Assembly (NCBI GenBank): GCA_910584575.1
Contig: CAJUBG010000017.1
Location: 1 to 61,928 of the forward strand
Length of the DNA stretch: 61,928 nt
Source of the DNA: an uncultured Dorea sp.
GTDB lineage: Bacteria > Bacillota > Clostridia > Lachnospirales > Lachnospiraceae
Direction: 5' to 3'
Made by a program: the position numbers and the translations under genes. The notes below the pieces were generated by a model that was not told the origin of the DNA, searched no databases, and saw only the letters and a list, made by a program, of their open reading frames with translations. This document shows, in pieces, positions 26,852 to 35,013 of the stretch; positions within the stretch are counted from its first letter, which is position 1, and every line of letters starts with the position of its first letter.

Positions 26852-27642
26852 GCCCCCTTTCCGACGGCTTCTGACAAAGGAACCGCATAGACCGTCCGCT
26901 TTAATCCGCTGCAGGAAAGTGAACTGTGATACCTGTTTCCTGTATCAGTGATATACACCCCGTTTCCGCCATTTCTCATACAATGCTCACAGGGATAATA
27001 TTTCCCCCCGCTTTCATTCCGCAGGCCTCCAATGTCACCTGATGAAACCATGTGGATGGATAATTCCAGATATGTACAGTGATAATCCTTATGATAAACC
27101 ATCCCCGTCTCTGTAATGTAGACTGTCTCCTCTTTCTCCAAGCCAAATCCTGTTTTTTCATATCCGACCCACGCCTTAACACGTATTTTTTCTTGATATT
27201 TAATAGGCTTTATACCAAACATTGGAATCGGCAGCCGCACCTGATATGTAACCATCAGCTCTCCAATTCCAGTCCGTGAGGAAATCTGCGAACCATTACA
27301 CCTCACACCTGAGCTTCCTCCAATTACAATACTTCTGTCCAGCCGTTCTGCCCCAATAGAATTTACTACGTCCCGTTCCAACCGCGAGGGCATAACCATT
27401 GTAACCAAAAAGGCTTCCTCCGCCGCATTCTTCCCTGCATATTGCAGCGCAGACCGCATTGCAGTCTGAACTGCCATGATTTCCATCAGATACAATAGAC
27501 TCACTACTGCCAGAAAGAAAATCGGAACCGCCATAGAAGCCTCCACCGTTATACTGGCTTTGATAGAGGCGGATGCAGATACCCTTCCAGACAGATAAGA
27601 ATTTTTAAAATGTGAGGGGGAGTGTTGTAATTTGCGTCGCAC
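26830..27642 (-). CDS. TadE-like pseudopilin with duplicated Cys/His motif
   Basis: A 270-residue protein: basic leader, class III-type processing region and helix (about 28-55: KASITVEASMAVPIFFLAVV), a central extracytoplasmic domain, and a C-terminal tail (about 175-270) with two copies of one motif: VYITETGMVYHKDYHCTYL...YPCEHC and VYITDTGNRYHSSLSCSGL...ACVRC. The same YHxxxCxxL...CxxC pattern occurs at the ends of many secreted nucleases and surface proteins and looks like a small metal-binding or disulfide module. The start is GTG with AAAGGAG upstream. The 3' end overlaps the peptidase gene by 22 bases. Confidence 0.8.
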   Translation of the reverse strand: MRRKLQHSPSHFKNSYLSGRVSASASIKASITVEASMAVPIFFLAVVSLLYLMEIMAVQTAMRSALQYAGKNAAEEAFLVTMVMPSRLERDVVNSIGAERLDRSIVIGGSSGVRCNGSQISSRTGIGELMVTYQVRLPIPMFGIKPIKYQEKIRVKAWVGYEKTGFGLEKEETVYITETGMVYHKDYHCTYLELSIHMVSSGDIGGLRNESGGKYYPCEHCMRNGGNGVYITDTGNRYHSSLSCSGLKRTVYAVPLSEAVGKGACVRCGR

Positions 27643-27766
27643 GAATCCTACTCCTTTCTATTTGGTTTTATATGTCTGTTTATTCTGGATTAAATTCTGA
27701 TACCCGAAAGGGCATCTGTATCCGCCTCTTTTTTCTTCTCATACACATGTGTGCCAGTTTTATTGG

Positions 27767-29176
27767 TCATTTATAGCCATAGTAGGTTTTAAACTGGTAA
27801 CAGACTCCTCTCCTCAGACTGCAAACCGACGAGACTTCCATCCTGCTGATACAAAAATCTGCATGAAAATAGGGCTGGCCATAAAGCTTCTGCATATTCT
27901 TCTCTATGATTCCAAGCGACCTCAATGCCGTCACCTCCTTCTTTTCCAGAAACAGCAGCATACGAAGATATTCCGAATATCCAAGTCCGTTTTCATCATC
28001 CCTCCCCTCACTGTGATCCTCGTCTGTTCCAAGAGTAAGGAGTTTGGAAAACTGTAATTGCCAGCTTTCCTTTGACTTCACTAACGGTACTCTGTTTCCT
28101 TTCAGCAAAGACCGGACATCTATGATCGCTTCCCCATATGCCCATGCCAGCAGAATCCCCTGGGCCGCCGCCTCCGTAATGGCAGGAACCGCAAGAAGTG
28201 TACACAGCGCCATAGCCGCTGTCTCTGCCTCTGCCCTCATCTCACTGTCTGTCTGAATATATGCATAATTGGGAACGAATCTGAAAAGCAAGATTTTCCT
28301 GACTACAAATTCCAGATTTTCTTTATCACTGTTTTTTCCTGCCAGAATGTATTCCAACTCATAATCCAACATTCCTCCTGTATACTCCGCATCTGTAAAC
28401 TTTGAAAAATGCTCAAGGAGATATTCCCCAAACAGCAGAGAGGACAGATTCCCGTTTTCTTCCGCAACATCCGAGAAATCGCCATAACCCTGATTCCGTT
28501 CTCTGAGAGCTAACATTCCTTGGCCTTCTACACTTTTTTCTGACACAGCTTTATCCCTTGGCATTACCAATGTCAACATAGGAGACTTCTTCAATTCCCC
28601 TATATGCTTTATGGGATTGTCCTTCTTAGGCAGTTCCCCTTCGTTTTCCCTAAGCAGTCCATCCATGCGGTCTTTCCAGAGTTCCTCCTCCTTCGCGTAA
28701 TCCTGTGCGCTATCCTCCTGCTGCCCCCACACAGAAGTCATTCCTGCCAACTCCTTCATGGCGTCTAAACCATATTTATGCTTCATATAAGCAGAAACCT
28801 GGCCTAAAAAAGAACTGCAGCCTTTGTCAGTTAAAAACTGAAGCCTTTTCACTTTGTGTTCTAACCTGCCCTCATCATAATATCCCAACCGTTCGGTTAT
28901 GTTCTTCTCTGTATACTGGCCTGTCTCATAACTGCTCTCCAGGGCAAAGATATCATATTCTTCCAGCAATTCCTTCTGGTATTCCGCAAATACACATTCC
29001 ATTGCCCGATTTGTATCCGCCCTTCGATAATTTTTTGCAAGCTGAATGGACGCACTCTCTATGATTCCGCCGATAAACGTAATCAACAGAATGAAAATCA
29101 GACTTAAATAAGCCGTCACTTCTCCACGATACTCTTTTTGAAGCAGGCCATATGTACCTATCCCATATACTGGCAT
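27767..29176 (-). CDS. DUF5702-family protein of the Tad locus
   Basis: A 469-residue protein with one N-terminal membrane helix (about 18-40: EVTAYLSLIFILLITFIGGII, with the Glu/Ser pattern of pseudopilins) and a long extracytoplasmic helical region. It begins with the arrangement of DUF5702 proteins, which accompany Clostridial Tad clusters and look like giant TadE/TadG relatives. Its start overlaps the flp stop by one base (TGATG). Probable role: minor pilin or assembly component. Confidence 0.8.
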   Translation of the reverse strand: MPVYGIGTYGLLQKEYRGEVTAYLSLIFILLITFIGGIIESASIQLAKNYRRADTNRAMECVFAEYQKELLEEYDIFALESSYETGQYTEKNITERLGYYDEGRLEHKVKRLQFLTDKGCSSFLGQVSAYMKHKYGLDAMKELAGMTSVWGQQEDSAQDYAKEEELWKDRMDGLLRENEGELPKKDNPIKHIGELKKSPMLTLVMPRDKAVSEKSVEGQGMLALRERNQGYGDFSDVAEENGNLSSLLFGEYLLEHFSKFTDAEYTGGMLDYELEYILAGKNSDKENLEFVVRKILLFRFVPNYAYIQTDSEMRAEAETAAMALCTLLAVPAITEAAAQGILLAWAYGEAIIDVRSLLKGNRVPLVKSKESWQLQFSKLLTLGTDEDHSEGRDDENGLGYSEYLRMLLFLEKKEVTALRSLGIIEKNMQKLYGQPYFHADFCISRMEVSSVCSLRRGVCYQFKTYYGYK

Positions 29177-29400
29177 CAGATTCCAGAGCTTTCGCTTACA
29201 ATCTTCTGAAAAATATTCTGCACCAGACTGGTAAGCTGAGACTTGAATATAATGACCAGGCCAATCAACACCACCAGAATCAAGATTACCTCTACTACCC
29301 CGATTCCGTCCTCCTCTCTTAACTTCTCCTTCACCTTTGATAAAATATAGCGTATTCTTTGCATACTGCCTTTTCTTCTATTTCTTATAAACTGTGCCAT
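29176..29400 (-). CDS. Flp-type IVb pilin
   Basis: A 74-residue protein: basic cytoplasmic leader, then EEDGIGVVEVILILVVLIGLVIIF (split here as residues about 30-53), the Flp1-type pilin core with processing next to G-I-G and the conserved Glu five residues later. Start chosen at the ATG at 29400, 9 bases after GGAGG; the frame is open for 19 more codons. It is the likely major pilin, but is expressed in mid-operon rather than from its own promoter. Confidence 0.8.
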   Translation of the reverse strand: MAQFIRNRRKGSMQRIRYILSKVKEKLREEDGIGVVEVILILVVLIGLVIIFKSQLTSLVQNIFQKIVSESSGI

Positions 29401-29425
29401 ATCAGAAAACCTCCTTCCCTTTCTA

Positions 29426-30697
29426 CTATATCTGTACAGATAGAAACGCAGGGACAATTACAATCACCAACACAACAGCTAGCATCAGGAACATGGGCAG
29501 CAACAGCTTTGTCCCTGCTTCTTCTCCAAGCCGCTTCGCCCTCGCCTTCCTCTCCTCAAACGCCTGAATTGCCTCAAGCTTCAACAACTGTGTCATTCCT
29601 TTTGTGCCCTTCCTCAGATTTTGTGACAGCAGGGCGCCAAACTTTACGTATACCTGAATATCACAACGCCGTCCAAAATTCTCATAGCTTTCTGACTCCG
29701 TAACGCCGCTGTCCATCTCATGGCAGGTGCGGTTCATCTCCTCATAAGCATATCTCTCTCCCCATAAATCCTTCTGGCGTCCATAGTCCTCCACTACCTT
29801 CCGCCAGGCACGCTTCACCGTCATACCCGCCCCAAGAAAAAGGCTCATTTTGTTCACAATCTCTGGATAATCCAGAAGCATCTGATTCTTTCGCTTTTCC
29901 TTCTCCTTTTCCCTGTTCTGGATTTCCAGTGCATACAGCAATACTCCGATAAGCATTGCCATGATAACCAGCGCCAATCCTCTGGTGTCCATTTTTCGAT
30001 AATAAACTGCCTCCCTGTTCAAAATCTGGTTTGGAAGCTGAAACCTCCTGTTCGTACGGCTTCCTTCCTCCTTCTTCTGAAGTTCTTCCTCAATCTGGAT
30101 TTTACCCTTCTCATCCATTGTCCCAGGGAATACATTTACCGTACACTGATATAACGCCTGTTCCTCCTTATTTTCGCAATAGGTAAGAACCGCGCTTAAT
30201 TTGACAAGCGTTCCCTCCTCCTTTAAGTAGTCCGGCTGCAGTTCTCCCCTGACATTCATTACGTCATAACGGTCCAATTCCCATGATACCTCTATCGGCT
30301 CGTCTGGAATCCGCGTCAGAAGCCTCATATTGTGTTCAATCCTGTCAAGACTTTCATTCTCTCCCAGAATCAGCCCCTCCAGCTTCGGAATAACCCTGTC
30401 AAACAGCCGCCTGATTTCCTCGGCTGTATACTGCTGCTCGGCAACATCAACCTCTAGTGAGAGCTTTTCCGGCTCTCCCTCTATTGCCACCTCGAATTTT
30501 TCCGTCTTACTGCCCTTGCCATAGGCATTTCTCTCTATAACACCATCTGTCTCCCTGACAGACTGTAAAAAATCAAAGGCCAGAAGAATCATCCCAAAAA
30601 ACATCATACCTCCAACCAACCCATATTTTCGCCTCAGACCTCGATTCTTATCAGCCTCACTCCAAGATAGTAAGCGCCGATATAGATTCCCAGGCAT
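29426..30697 (-). CDS. tadC: TadC-like type II secretion F-domain membrane protein
   Basis: A 423-residue protein. The C-terminal half (about 240-423) has the T2SS protein F fold: helix near 248-265, cytoplasmic region with MSLFLGAGMTVKRAWRKVVEDY and GTKGMTQLLKLEAIQAFEERKARAKRLGEEAGTKLL split around residues 370-400, then a final helix. The N-terminal half holds a helix (about 28-45) and a 180-residue Glu-rich insert, longer than in classical TadC. It forms the inner-membrane platform with TadB. The start overlaps tadB by 64 bases; no strong ribosome-binding site is visible, so the exact start is uncertain. Confidence 0.82.
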   Translation of the reverse strand: MPGNLYRRLLSWSEADKNRGLRRKYGLVGGMMFFGMILLAFDFLQSVRETDGVIERNAYGKGSKTEKFEVAIEGEPEKLSLEVDVAEQQYTAEEIRRLFDRVIPKLEGLILGENESLDRIEHNMRLLTRIPDEPIEVSWELDRYDVMNVRGELQPDYLKEEGTLVKLSAVLTYCENKEEQALYQCTVNVFPGTMDEKGKIQIEEELQKKEEGSRTNRRFQLPNQILNREAVYYRKMDTRGLALVIMAMLIGVLLYALEIQNREKEKEKRKNQMLLDYPEIVNKMSLFLGAGMTVKRAWRKVVEDYGRQKDLWGERYAYEEMNRTCHEMDSGVTESESYENFGRRCDIQVYVKFGALLSQNLRKGTKGMTQLLKLEAIQAFEERKARAKRLGEEAGTKLLLPMFLMLAVVLVIVIVPAFLSVQI

Positions 30698-31476
30698 ACA
30701 GTCATCACCACCAATCCAAATATATTTCCATAGAGGCTGTCCATAAATTCCGGAAAACTCAAAGACATATATCCGATAATAGTGTACGGGATTGCCGACA
30801 TCACACGGAATTCATATCTTTTTGCCGCAAGCATTGTTTCTATCTCCCGTCTCACATCAATCTTGTCTCCAATCTGCCTTACCGTGTCCTGTATAATGGC
30901 AATCATATTCCCCCCGCTTTTCTTTGCCGCCGAAAATACAGTTACAAAATTCCGTACATCTTCTGTCTGAACCCGCAGCCCAAATTCTTCTAAAATCTTT
31001 TCCATAGGTACATGAATCCGCAACTGCCTGGCAATTATCTCCAATTCCTTTGAAATTCTTGCCCTTTCCGGATAAATTAACCGAATTTCCTTCTGTGCCT
31101 CCCTGAATGCATTTTCCACAGAATATCCTGTATTTAACGCCGAAGATACCGACTGTATTGCCTCTTTAAACTGTACCTGGAATTCCATCTCCTTCTTTCC
31201 GGCACATTCCTCCTCCATCATACGGAAATGCCAGAGAAAAAGAGGCAGCAGCAAAAACGCCATCCACAAAGAACGGTAGTATAACCATGATGTGGCTACT
31301 GTTATCCCCAAAGCCTTCGAGCCGTTCCACAGATGCTCTCTATACGTGATATCCTGCTGCCAGCAGCTTTTCTTTATGGGTAATCTCCTGTATCTTCCTC
31401 CATTCCCCCTGTATCCTTCCTTCTTTCTCCTGAAGCTCTGTAAATTGATACAATGTCTGCAATCGAATCTCACCAT
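30634..31476 (-). CDS. tadB: TadB-like type II secretion F-domain membrane protein
   Basis: Up to 280 residues; the T2SS F domain covers about 95-240 (KEAIQSVSSALNTGYSVENAFREA, FVTVFSAAKKSGGNMIAIIQDTV) with membrane helices at about 65-85 and 225-275. The first 45 residues of the open frame overlap tadA by 137 bases and look like out-of-frame tadA sequence, so the true start is probably near 31340 or slightly upstream; no ATG, GTG or TTG with a good ribosome-binding site is found there, so I give the whole open frame. Confidence 0.8.
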   Translation of the reverse strand: MVRFDCRHCINLQSFRRKKEGYRGNGGRYRRLPIKKSCWQQDITYREHLWNGSKALGITVATSWLYYRSLWMAFLLLPLFLWHFRMMEEECAGKKEMEFQVQFKEAIQSVSSALNTGYSVENAFREAQKEIRLIYPERARISKELEIIARQLRIHVPMEKILEEFGLRVQTEDVRNFVTVFSAAKKSGGNMIAIIQDTVRQIGDKIDVRREIETMLAAKRYEFRVMSAIPYTIIGYMSLSFPEFMDSLYGNIFGLVVMTVCLGIYIGAYYLGVRLIRIEV

Positions 31477-32548
31477 CCCAATACCCTAATACCTCTGTCA
31501 CCTCCAATACCTTCCGGCTCTTATCCCTCAGTCTTCCCAGATGGACAATCACATCAATTCCGGACGCAATCTGTCTCTGAATCGCAGTCAGAGGCAGGTC
31601 CATCCCCATGAGCACCATTGTCTCAAGCCTGCTCAGCATATCTCTGGGGCTGTTGGCATGTCCGGTGCTGAGGCTCCCGTCATGGCCTGTATTCAATGCC
31701 TGAAGCATATCAATGGCTTCCTCTGAACGCACCTCCCCAACTATGATGCGGTCCGGACGCATTCGCAGAGCAGACTTAATCAAATCCCTAATAGTCACAG
31801 CCCCGACTCCCTCCACATTCGCATTCCTTGCCTCCAGCCTTACCAGATTCGGAACCTCCTGAATCTTTAATTCCGCATTGTCCTCAATCGTAATAATTCT
31901 TTCTGTCTTGGGAATAAACTGCGATAATGCATTTAAGAAGGTGGTCTTACCAGAGCCGGTTCCCCCACTTATGAATATGTTGTATCCGGCTGCCACAAGC
32001 CTGGCAAGAAACCCTGATACTTCATTGCTGATGGAATTCCACGAGATCAGTTGTCCCATGGTAATTGCCTCTTTTGAAAATTTACGGATCGTCACGATAG
32101 GACCATCCAGCGCGATGGGCTTAAGAACAATATTCACCCTAGAGCCGTCGGCAAGCCTTGCATCCACAATCGGAGAAGCCTCATTCACCAAACGGTTAGA
32201 GCCTGATGCAATCTGCTGCACCACATCCTCTAATTTATCTCCGGATATGAAACGCCTGTCCGATTGAAAAACCTTTCCGTCTCTCTCATAAAATATATTC
32301 TGCGTCCCGTTGATCATAATCTCGGTGATAGTATCATCCTCTAAAAATTCCTGCAAAAGATCCAGTTTCCGGAATGCATTGAATAACTCCCTGCCAAGCG
32401 CCGTCTTTTCCGCCAGAGAAAGATACTCCTCCTCTGAAGCCTCCTTAAGCACACGGTAGATCAGACGGGTCAACTCCTCATCTTCAATCTCCCTGGTCAT
32501 GTCCAATTCTTCCAGAATCCTTAAATGAAGCTGTTCTGAGCGCATCAT
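31340..32548 (-). CDS. tadA: CpaF/TadA-family secretion ATPase
   Basis: A 402-residue hexameric secretion ATPase: N-terminal domain with ITEIMINGTQNIFYERDG, Walker A FISGGTGSGKTTFLNAL (about 195-210), Asp box IITIEDNAELK, Walker B with RMRPDRIIVGEVR, and His box HDGSLSTGHANS. It powers Flp pilus assembly from the cytoplasmic face. The start overlaps the tadZ stop (ATGA). Confidence 0.95.
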   Translation of the reverse strand: MMRSEQLHLRILEELDMTREIEDEELTRLIYRVLKEASEEEYLSLAEKTALGRELFNAFRKLDLLQEFLEDDTITEIMINGTQNIFYERDGKVFQSDRRFISGDKLEDVVQQIASGSNRLVNEASPIVDARLADGSRVNIVLKPIALDGPIVTIRKFSKEAITMGQLISWNSISNEVSGFLARLVAAGYNIFISGGTGSGKTTFLNALSQFIPKTERIITIEDNAELKIQEVPNLVRLEARNANVEGVGAVTIRDLIKSALRMRPDRIIVGEVRSEEAIDMLQALNTGHDGSLSTGHANSPRDMLSRLETMVLMGMDLPLTAIQRQIASGIDVIVHLGRLRDKSRKVLEVTEVLGYWDGEIRLQTLYQFTELQEKEGRIQGEWRKIQEITHKEKLLAAGYHV

Positions 32549-33462
32549 GGAATCAACTCCTTCTTTACCATCTTCTTTTTCACATCGTTAAATCCCAGAA
32601 GATGCAGCTCGTCCTCCAACTGCATAAGCTTCGCTGTGGCCAGCGAATCTTTTACGACTGGCACAAAAATCTCCGTACAAACCCGAAGCAAACCATACAC
32701 GTCCCTAAGCCCTTCATCTAAGTCCAGAATCAGCACGTCATAGATACTCTGTTCTTCAATCTGGCGAAGCAGGCTCACCCACTCCTCCAGAGTAACCATC
32801 CTGATATCCTCTGACACTCTCACCGGAAGCAGATAATCCAATACCCCCATATGCTCTACCAGAGTGGAAAGTATTACACCCAGATTCCGGTTCTCCTGCC
32901 TGGAATAATACAGTGCATCTGCCAGGGTATGCCCTTCCTTCGGAAAATGCCCTCCAATTCCTCCATAAATCTCCATATTGAGGTAAAGCACATTTTCCGA
33001 AGCAGCCAGCTCTTGTCCCAACCTTAATCCGTAGCTTGTCTTACCGCTTCTGTGTACCGGAGAAAAGATACCGATAATTTTAAAATTCTTCGTCTTAACC
33101 CCGCGAAAATACATATCCTCCGCTTCATTCTTCTGGCTGCACTTGCAGATAATCTCTGACAAAAGAACTTCTCCTGACTGGTATTTGAACACAGCCGTCT
33201 CATCAGGATTCGTCTCTGCATTTCCGGATTCAGAAAGTACAAATACATTGCCCGCCCGAAGCCCTTTTCGTTCATTTATAGGATAATTTCCTCCTATAAG
33301 CAGGACATCGATTGGATGTTCTTGCAGAATTGCCTGTACCTGTGAAAGACCGTTACATACCTGTACTTGAAAAGCAAACTCCTTTTTCTTCATCAGAAAC
33401 ATGGCGAATGCCGCAGCGTAACCTTCCTCTCGGTCACAAATTACAAAACTCCTGCTGCTCAC
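32545..33462 (-). CDS. tadZ: TadZ/CpaE-like P-loop protein
   Basis: A 305-residue protein with a receiver-like N-terminal domain (about 1-110, degenerate: no clear phospho-Asp site) and a MinD/ParA-type domain (about 125-305) with a modified P-loop, IFSPVHRSGKTSYG, and YDVLILDLDEGLRD as Walker B. TadZ localises the pilus machine. The start is GTG with AGGAGGG upstream. It is the first gene of the operon, so the promoter should be in the 33463-33654 gap. Confidence 0.85.
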   Translation of the reverse strand: MSSRSFVICDREEGYAAAFAMFLMKKKEFAFQVQVCNGLSQVQAILQEHPIDVLLIGGNYPINERKGLRAGNVFVLSESGNAETNPDETAVFKYQSGEVLLSEIICKCSQKNEAEDMYFRGVKTKNFKIIGIFSPVHRSGKTSYGLRLGQELAASENVLYLNMEIYGGIGGHFPKEGHTLADALYYSRQENRNLGVILSTLVEHMGVLDYLLPVRVSEDIRMVTLEEWVSLLRQIEEQSIYDVLILDLDEGLRDVYGLLRVCTEIFVPVVKDSLATAKLMQLEDELHLLGFNDVKKKMVKKELIP

Positions 33463-33556
33463 ATAATATCCCTCCTACTCTGCTGCTTCTTCATTACTCT
33501 GTGAATTGCTGCCGATACGGCATCGAACACTTTGAATCTCTATTGAATCTATCAGA

Positions 33557-33583
33557 TACAAGCTACATGAGATGTAACTTGTA
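33557..33583. promoter_or_regulatory. Palindrome upstream of the Tad operon
   Basis: A 12-bp inverted repeat with a 3-base centre (TACAAGCTACAT at 33557-33568, ATGTAACTTGTA at 33572-33583, one mismatch) about 95 bases ahead of tadZ. No T-tract follows on either strand, so an operator is likelier than a terminator. Nothing else is recognisable in the gap between tadZ and bofA. Confidence 0.4.
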
Positions 33584-33654
33584 GAATGATTATAAACCTC
33601 TCGTATATGATTTGTCTATCCCATTTTCAGAAAAAGCCAAAGTTTGTGCAACCT

Positions 33655-33864
33655 TCACATAATTCCGTAAAAAGAAATCCCATAAAGGAGTGCAACACCA
33701 GGAGTTCCAAGGATTCCGGATGTCAAAACCGTCCACGGGTTCAGCCCTACCTGTACAGTAATCCCCTGTGCGCTAAGGAATTCATTTACAAAGAATATCA
33801 TTGCACATCCTATGATTGCCCGAACAATAAAGTTTGTAAATAGCTGCGGCTTCTGCTCTGACAT
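33655..33864 (-). CDS. bofA: Pro-sigmaK processing inhibitor BofA-like protein
   Basis: A 69-residue protein with two hydrophobic segments (about 13-32 and 43-66) and the C-terminal LGTPGVALLYGISFYGIM typical of BofA. In spore formers BofA holds the SpoIVFB protease inactive in the mother-cell membrane. RBS AAGGAGG. It is divergent from a DUF2508 (YaaL-like) gene; in Bacillus yaaL and bofA are co-directional neighbours, so the association is kept but the orientation differs. Confidence 0.85.
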   Translation of the reverse strand: MSEQKPQLFTNFIVRAIIGCAMIFFVNEFLSAQGITVQVGLNPWTVLTSGILGTPGVALLYGISFYGIM

Positions 33865-33985
33865 ATTCCTTTTCCTCCTTAAGATTTATTTCCTGATACC
33901 ATATATATCCACGACCAGCGTATTTTATTCTCAAAATCTGCTTATACTAGGATTGTTTGGAAATTACTTTTTTAAGAGGTGGATT

Positions 33986-34222
33986 ATGAGATTATTTGAA
34001 CGTGGAAATGCAGCAGAAGAAGATGTATATAAACGCCTGTCCTACGACCCTCAGGCGGATACACTAATGGATGAAATTGCCAATGCACGCCTGGAAATAG
34101 AAGAAGCATATCTTAATTTTCAGTATGCTTCGGACCCTGACATGATCGATTCCTACATCTACCGGGGCAATGCTGCCTGGCTGCGCTACCGCTTCCTGCT
34201 GCGACAGGCGAAAATCATCTAA
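33986..34222 (+). CDS. DUF2508 (YaaL-like) protein
   Basis: A 78-residue soluble acidic protein, MRLFERGNAAEEDVYKR..., with LMDEIANARLEIEEAYLNFQYASDPDMIDSYIY, the conserved block of the DUF2508 family. The ATG at 33986 has AAGAGGTGG upstream; an open frame 58 codons further upstream is not supported. Function unknown; its link with bofA and recR in other Firmicutes suggests a role tied to sporulation or recombination genes. Confidence 0.85.
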   Translation: MRLFERGNAAEEDVYKRLSYDPQADTLMDEIANARLEIEEAYLNFQYASDPDMIDSYIYRGNAAWLRYRFLLRQAKII

Positions 34223-34266
34223 TTTTACAATTCAACAATATTTACAATTATAAATATAAAATACCC

Positions 34267-34274
34267 CATACAGT
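34267..34274 (+). promoter_or_regulatory. Possible sporulation (sigma E-like) -10 element ahead of cwlD
   Basis: CATACAGT at 34267-34274 matches the CATACANT -10 consensus of Bacillus sigma E, 39 bases before the cwlD start. The AT-rich -35 region gives no clear match, so this is tentative. Confidence 0.3.
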
Positions 34275-34312
34275 CATATAGATGAATATATAGACTGTCA
34301 GGAGGTATTTTT

Positions 34313-34993
34313 TTGCGCAGAAAAGTAGAGTTCTTCATACTAATCCTGTTATTGGCAGGATTAATCGTTGTCAGCAGGAATCTGGGAAAATATGTGTCAA
34401 GCGGTAAGATTAAACGAGCCGAGAATACCATAGTCATCGATGCCGGACACGGTGGTTCTGACCCTGGAAAAGTGGGAATCAACAAGGCAGAAGAAAAGGA
34501 TATTAATCTGAAAATAGCAAAAAAAGTAAAAAAGCTTTTGGAAAAGAAAGGCGTTAAAGTTGTAATGACGAGAGAAGAAGACACAATGCTTTCAAAGAAT
34601 AGTAACGGAAGCCAGAAGGTACAGGATATGAAGGAACGGGTGAAGCTAATCAACAATACGGCGCCTGAATTTGCCGTCAGCATCCATCAGAACAGTTATC
34701 ATGATGAGGCAATCCACGGCGCGCAGGTATTTTATTTTAAGCACTCGGCAGAAGGAGAACAGCTTGCCGCAGTCATGCAAAAGGCATTATTATCTATTGA
34801 TAAAGAAAATAAGCGGCAGGCAAAGGCAGACGACACCTATTACCTTCTTAAAAGGACAGAAGTTCCGACAATTATCGTTGAATGTGGCTTCTTAAGTAAT
34901 CATGAAGAAGCGGAAAAATTAGTCACTGACGAATACCAACAGGAAGTTGCAGAAGCAATCGTAAAGGGAATTGAAGCTTGTATGAAAGACTAG
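34313..34993 (+). CDS. cwlD: N-acetylmuramoyl-L-alanine amidase, CwlD-like
   Basis: A 226-residue Amidase_3 enzyme with an N-terminal signal anchor (about 7-23). Zinc ligands: His in VIDAGHGGSDPG, Glu in KAEEKDINL and His in AVSIHQNSYH; catalytic Glu in IIVECGFLSNHEEAE. The start is TTG, with AGGAGG 7 bases upstream. Length and order fit CwlD, which together with PdaA makes the muramic-delta-lactam of the spore cortex. It reads toward tsaC with a 20-base gap. Confidence 0.87.
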   Translation: MRRKVEFFILILLLAGLIVVSRNLGKYVSSGKIKRAENTIVIDAGHGGSDPGKVGINKAEEKDINLKIAKKVKKLLEKKGVKVVMTREEDTMLSKNSNGSQKVQDMKERVKLINNTAPEFAVSIHQNSYHDEAIHGAQVFYFKHSAEGEQLAAVMQKALLSIDKENKRQAKADDTYYLLKRTEVPTIIVECGFLSNHEEAEKLVTDEYQQEVAEAIVKGIEACMKD

Positions 34994-35013
34994 AGTGTAG
35001 TATAATATTTCCC

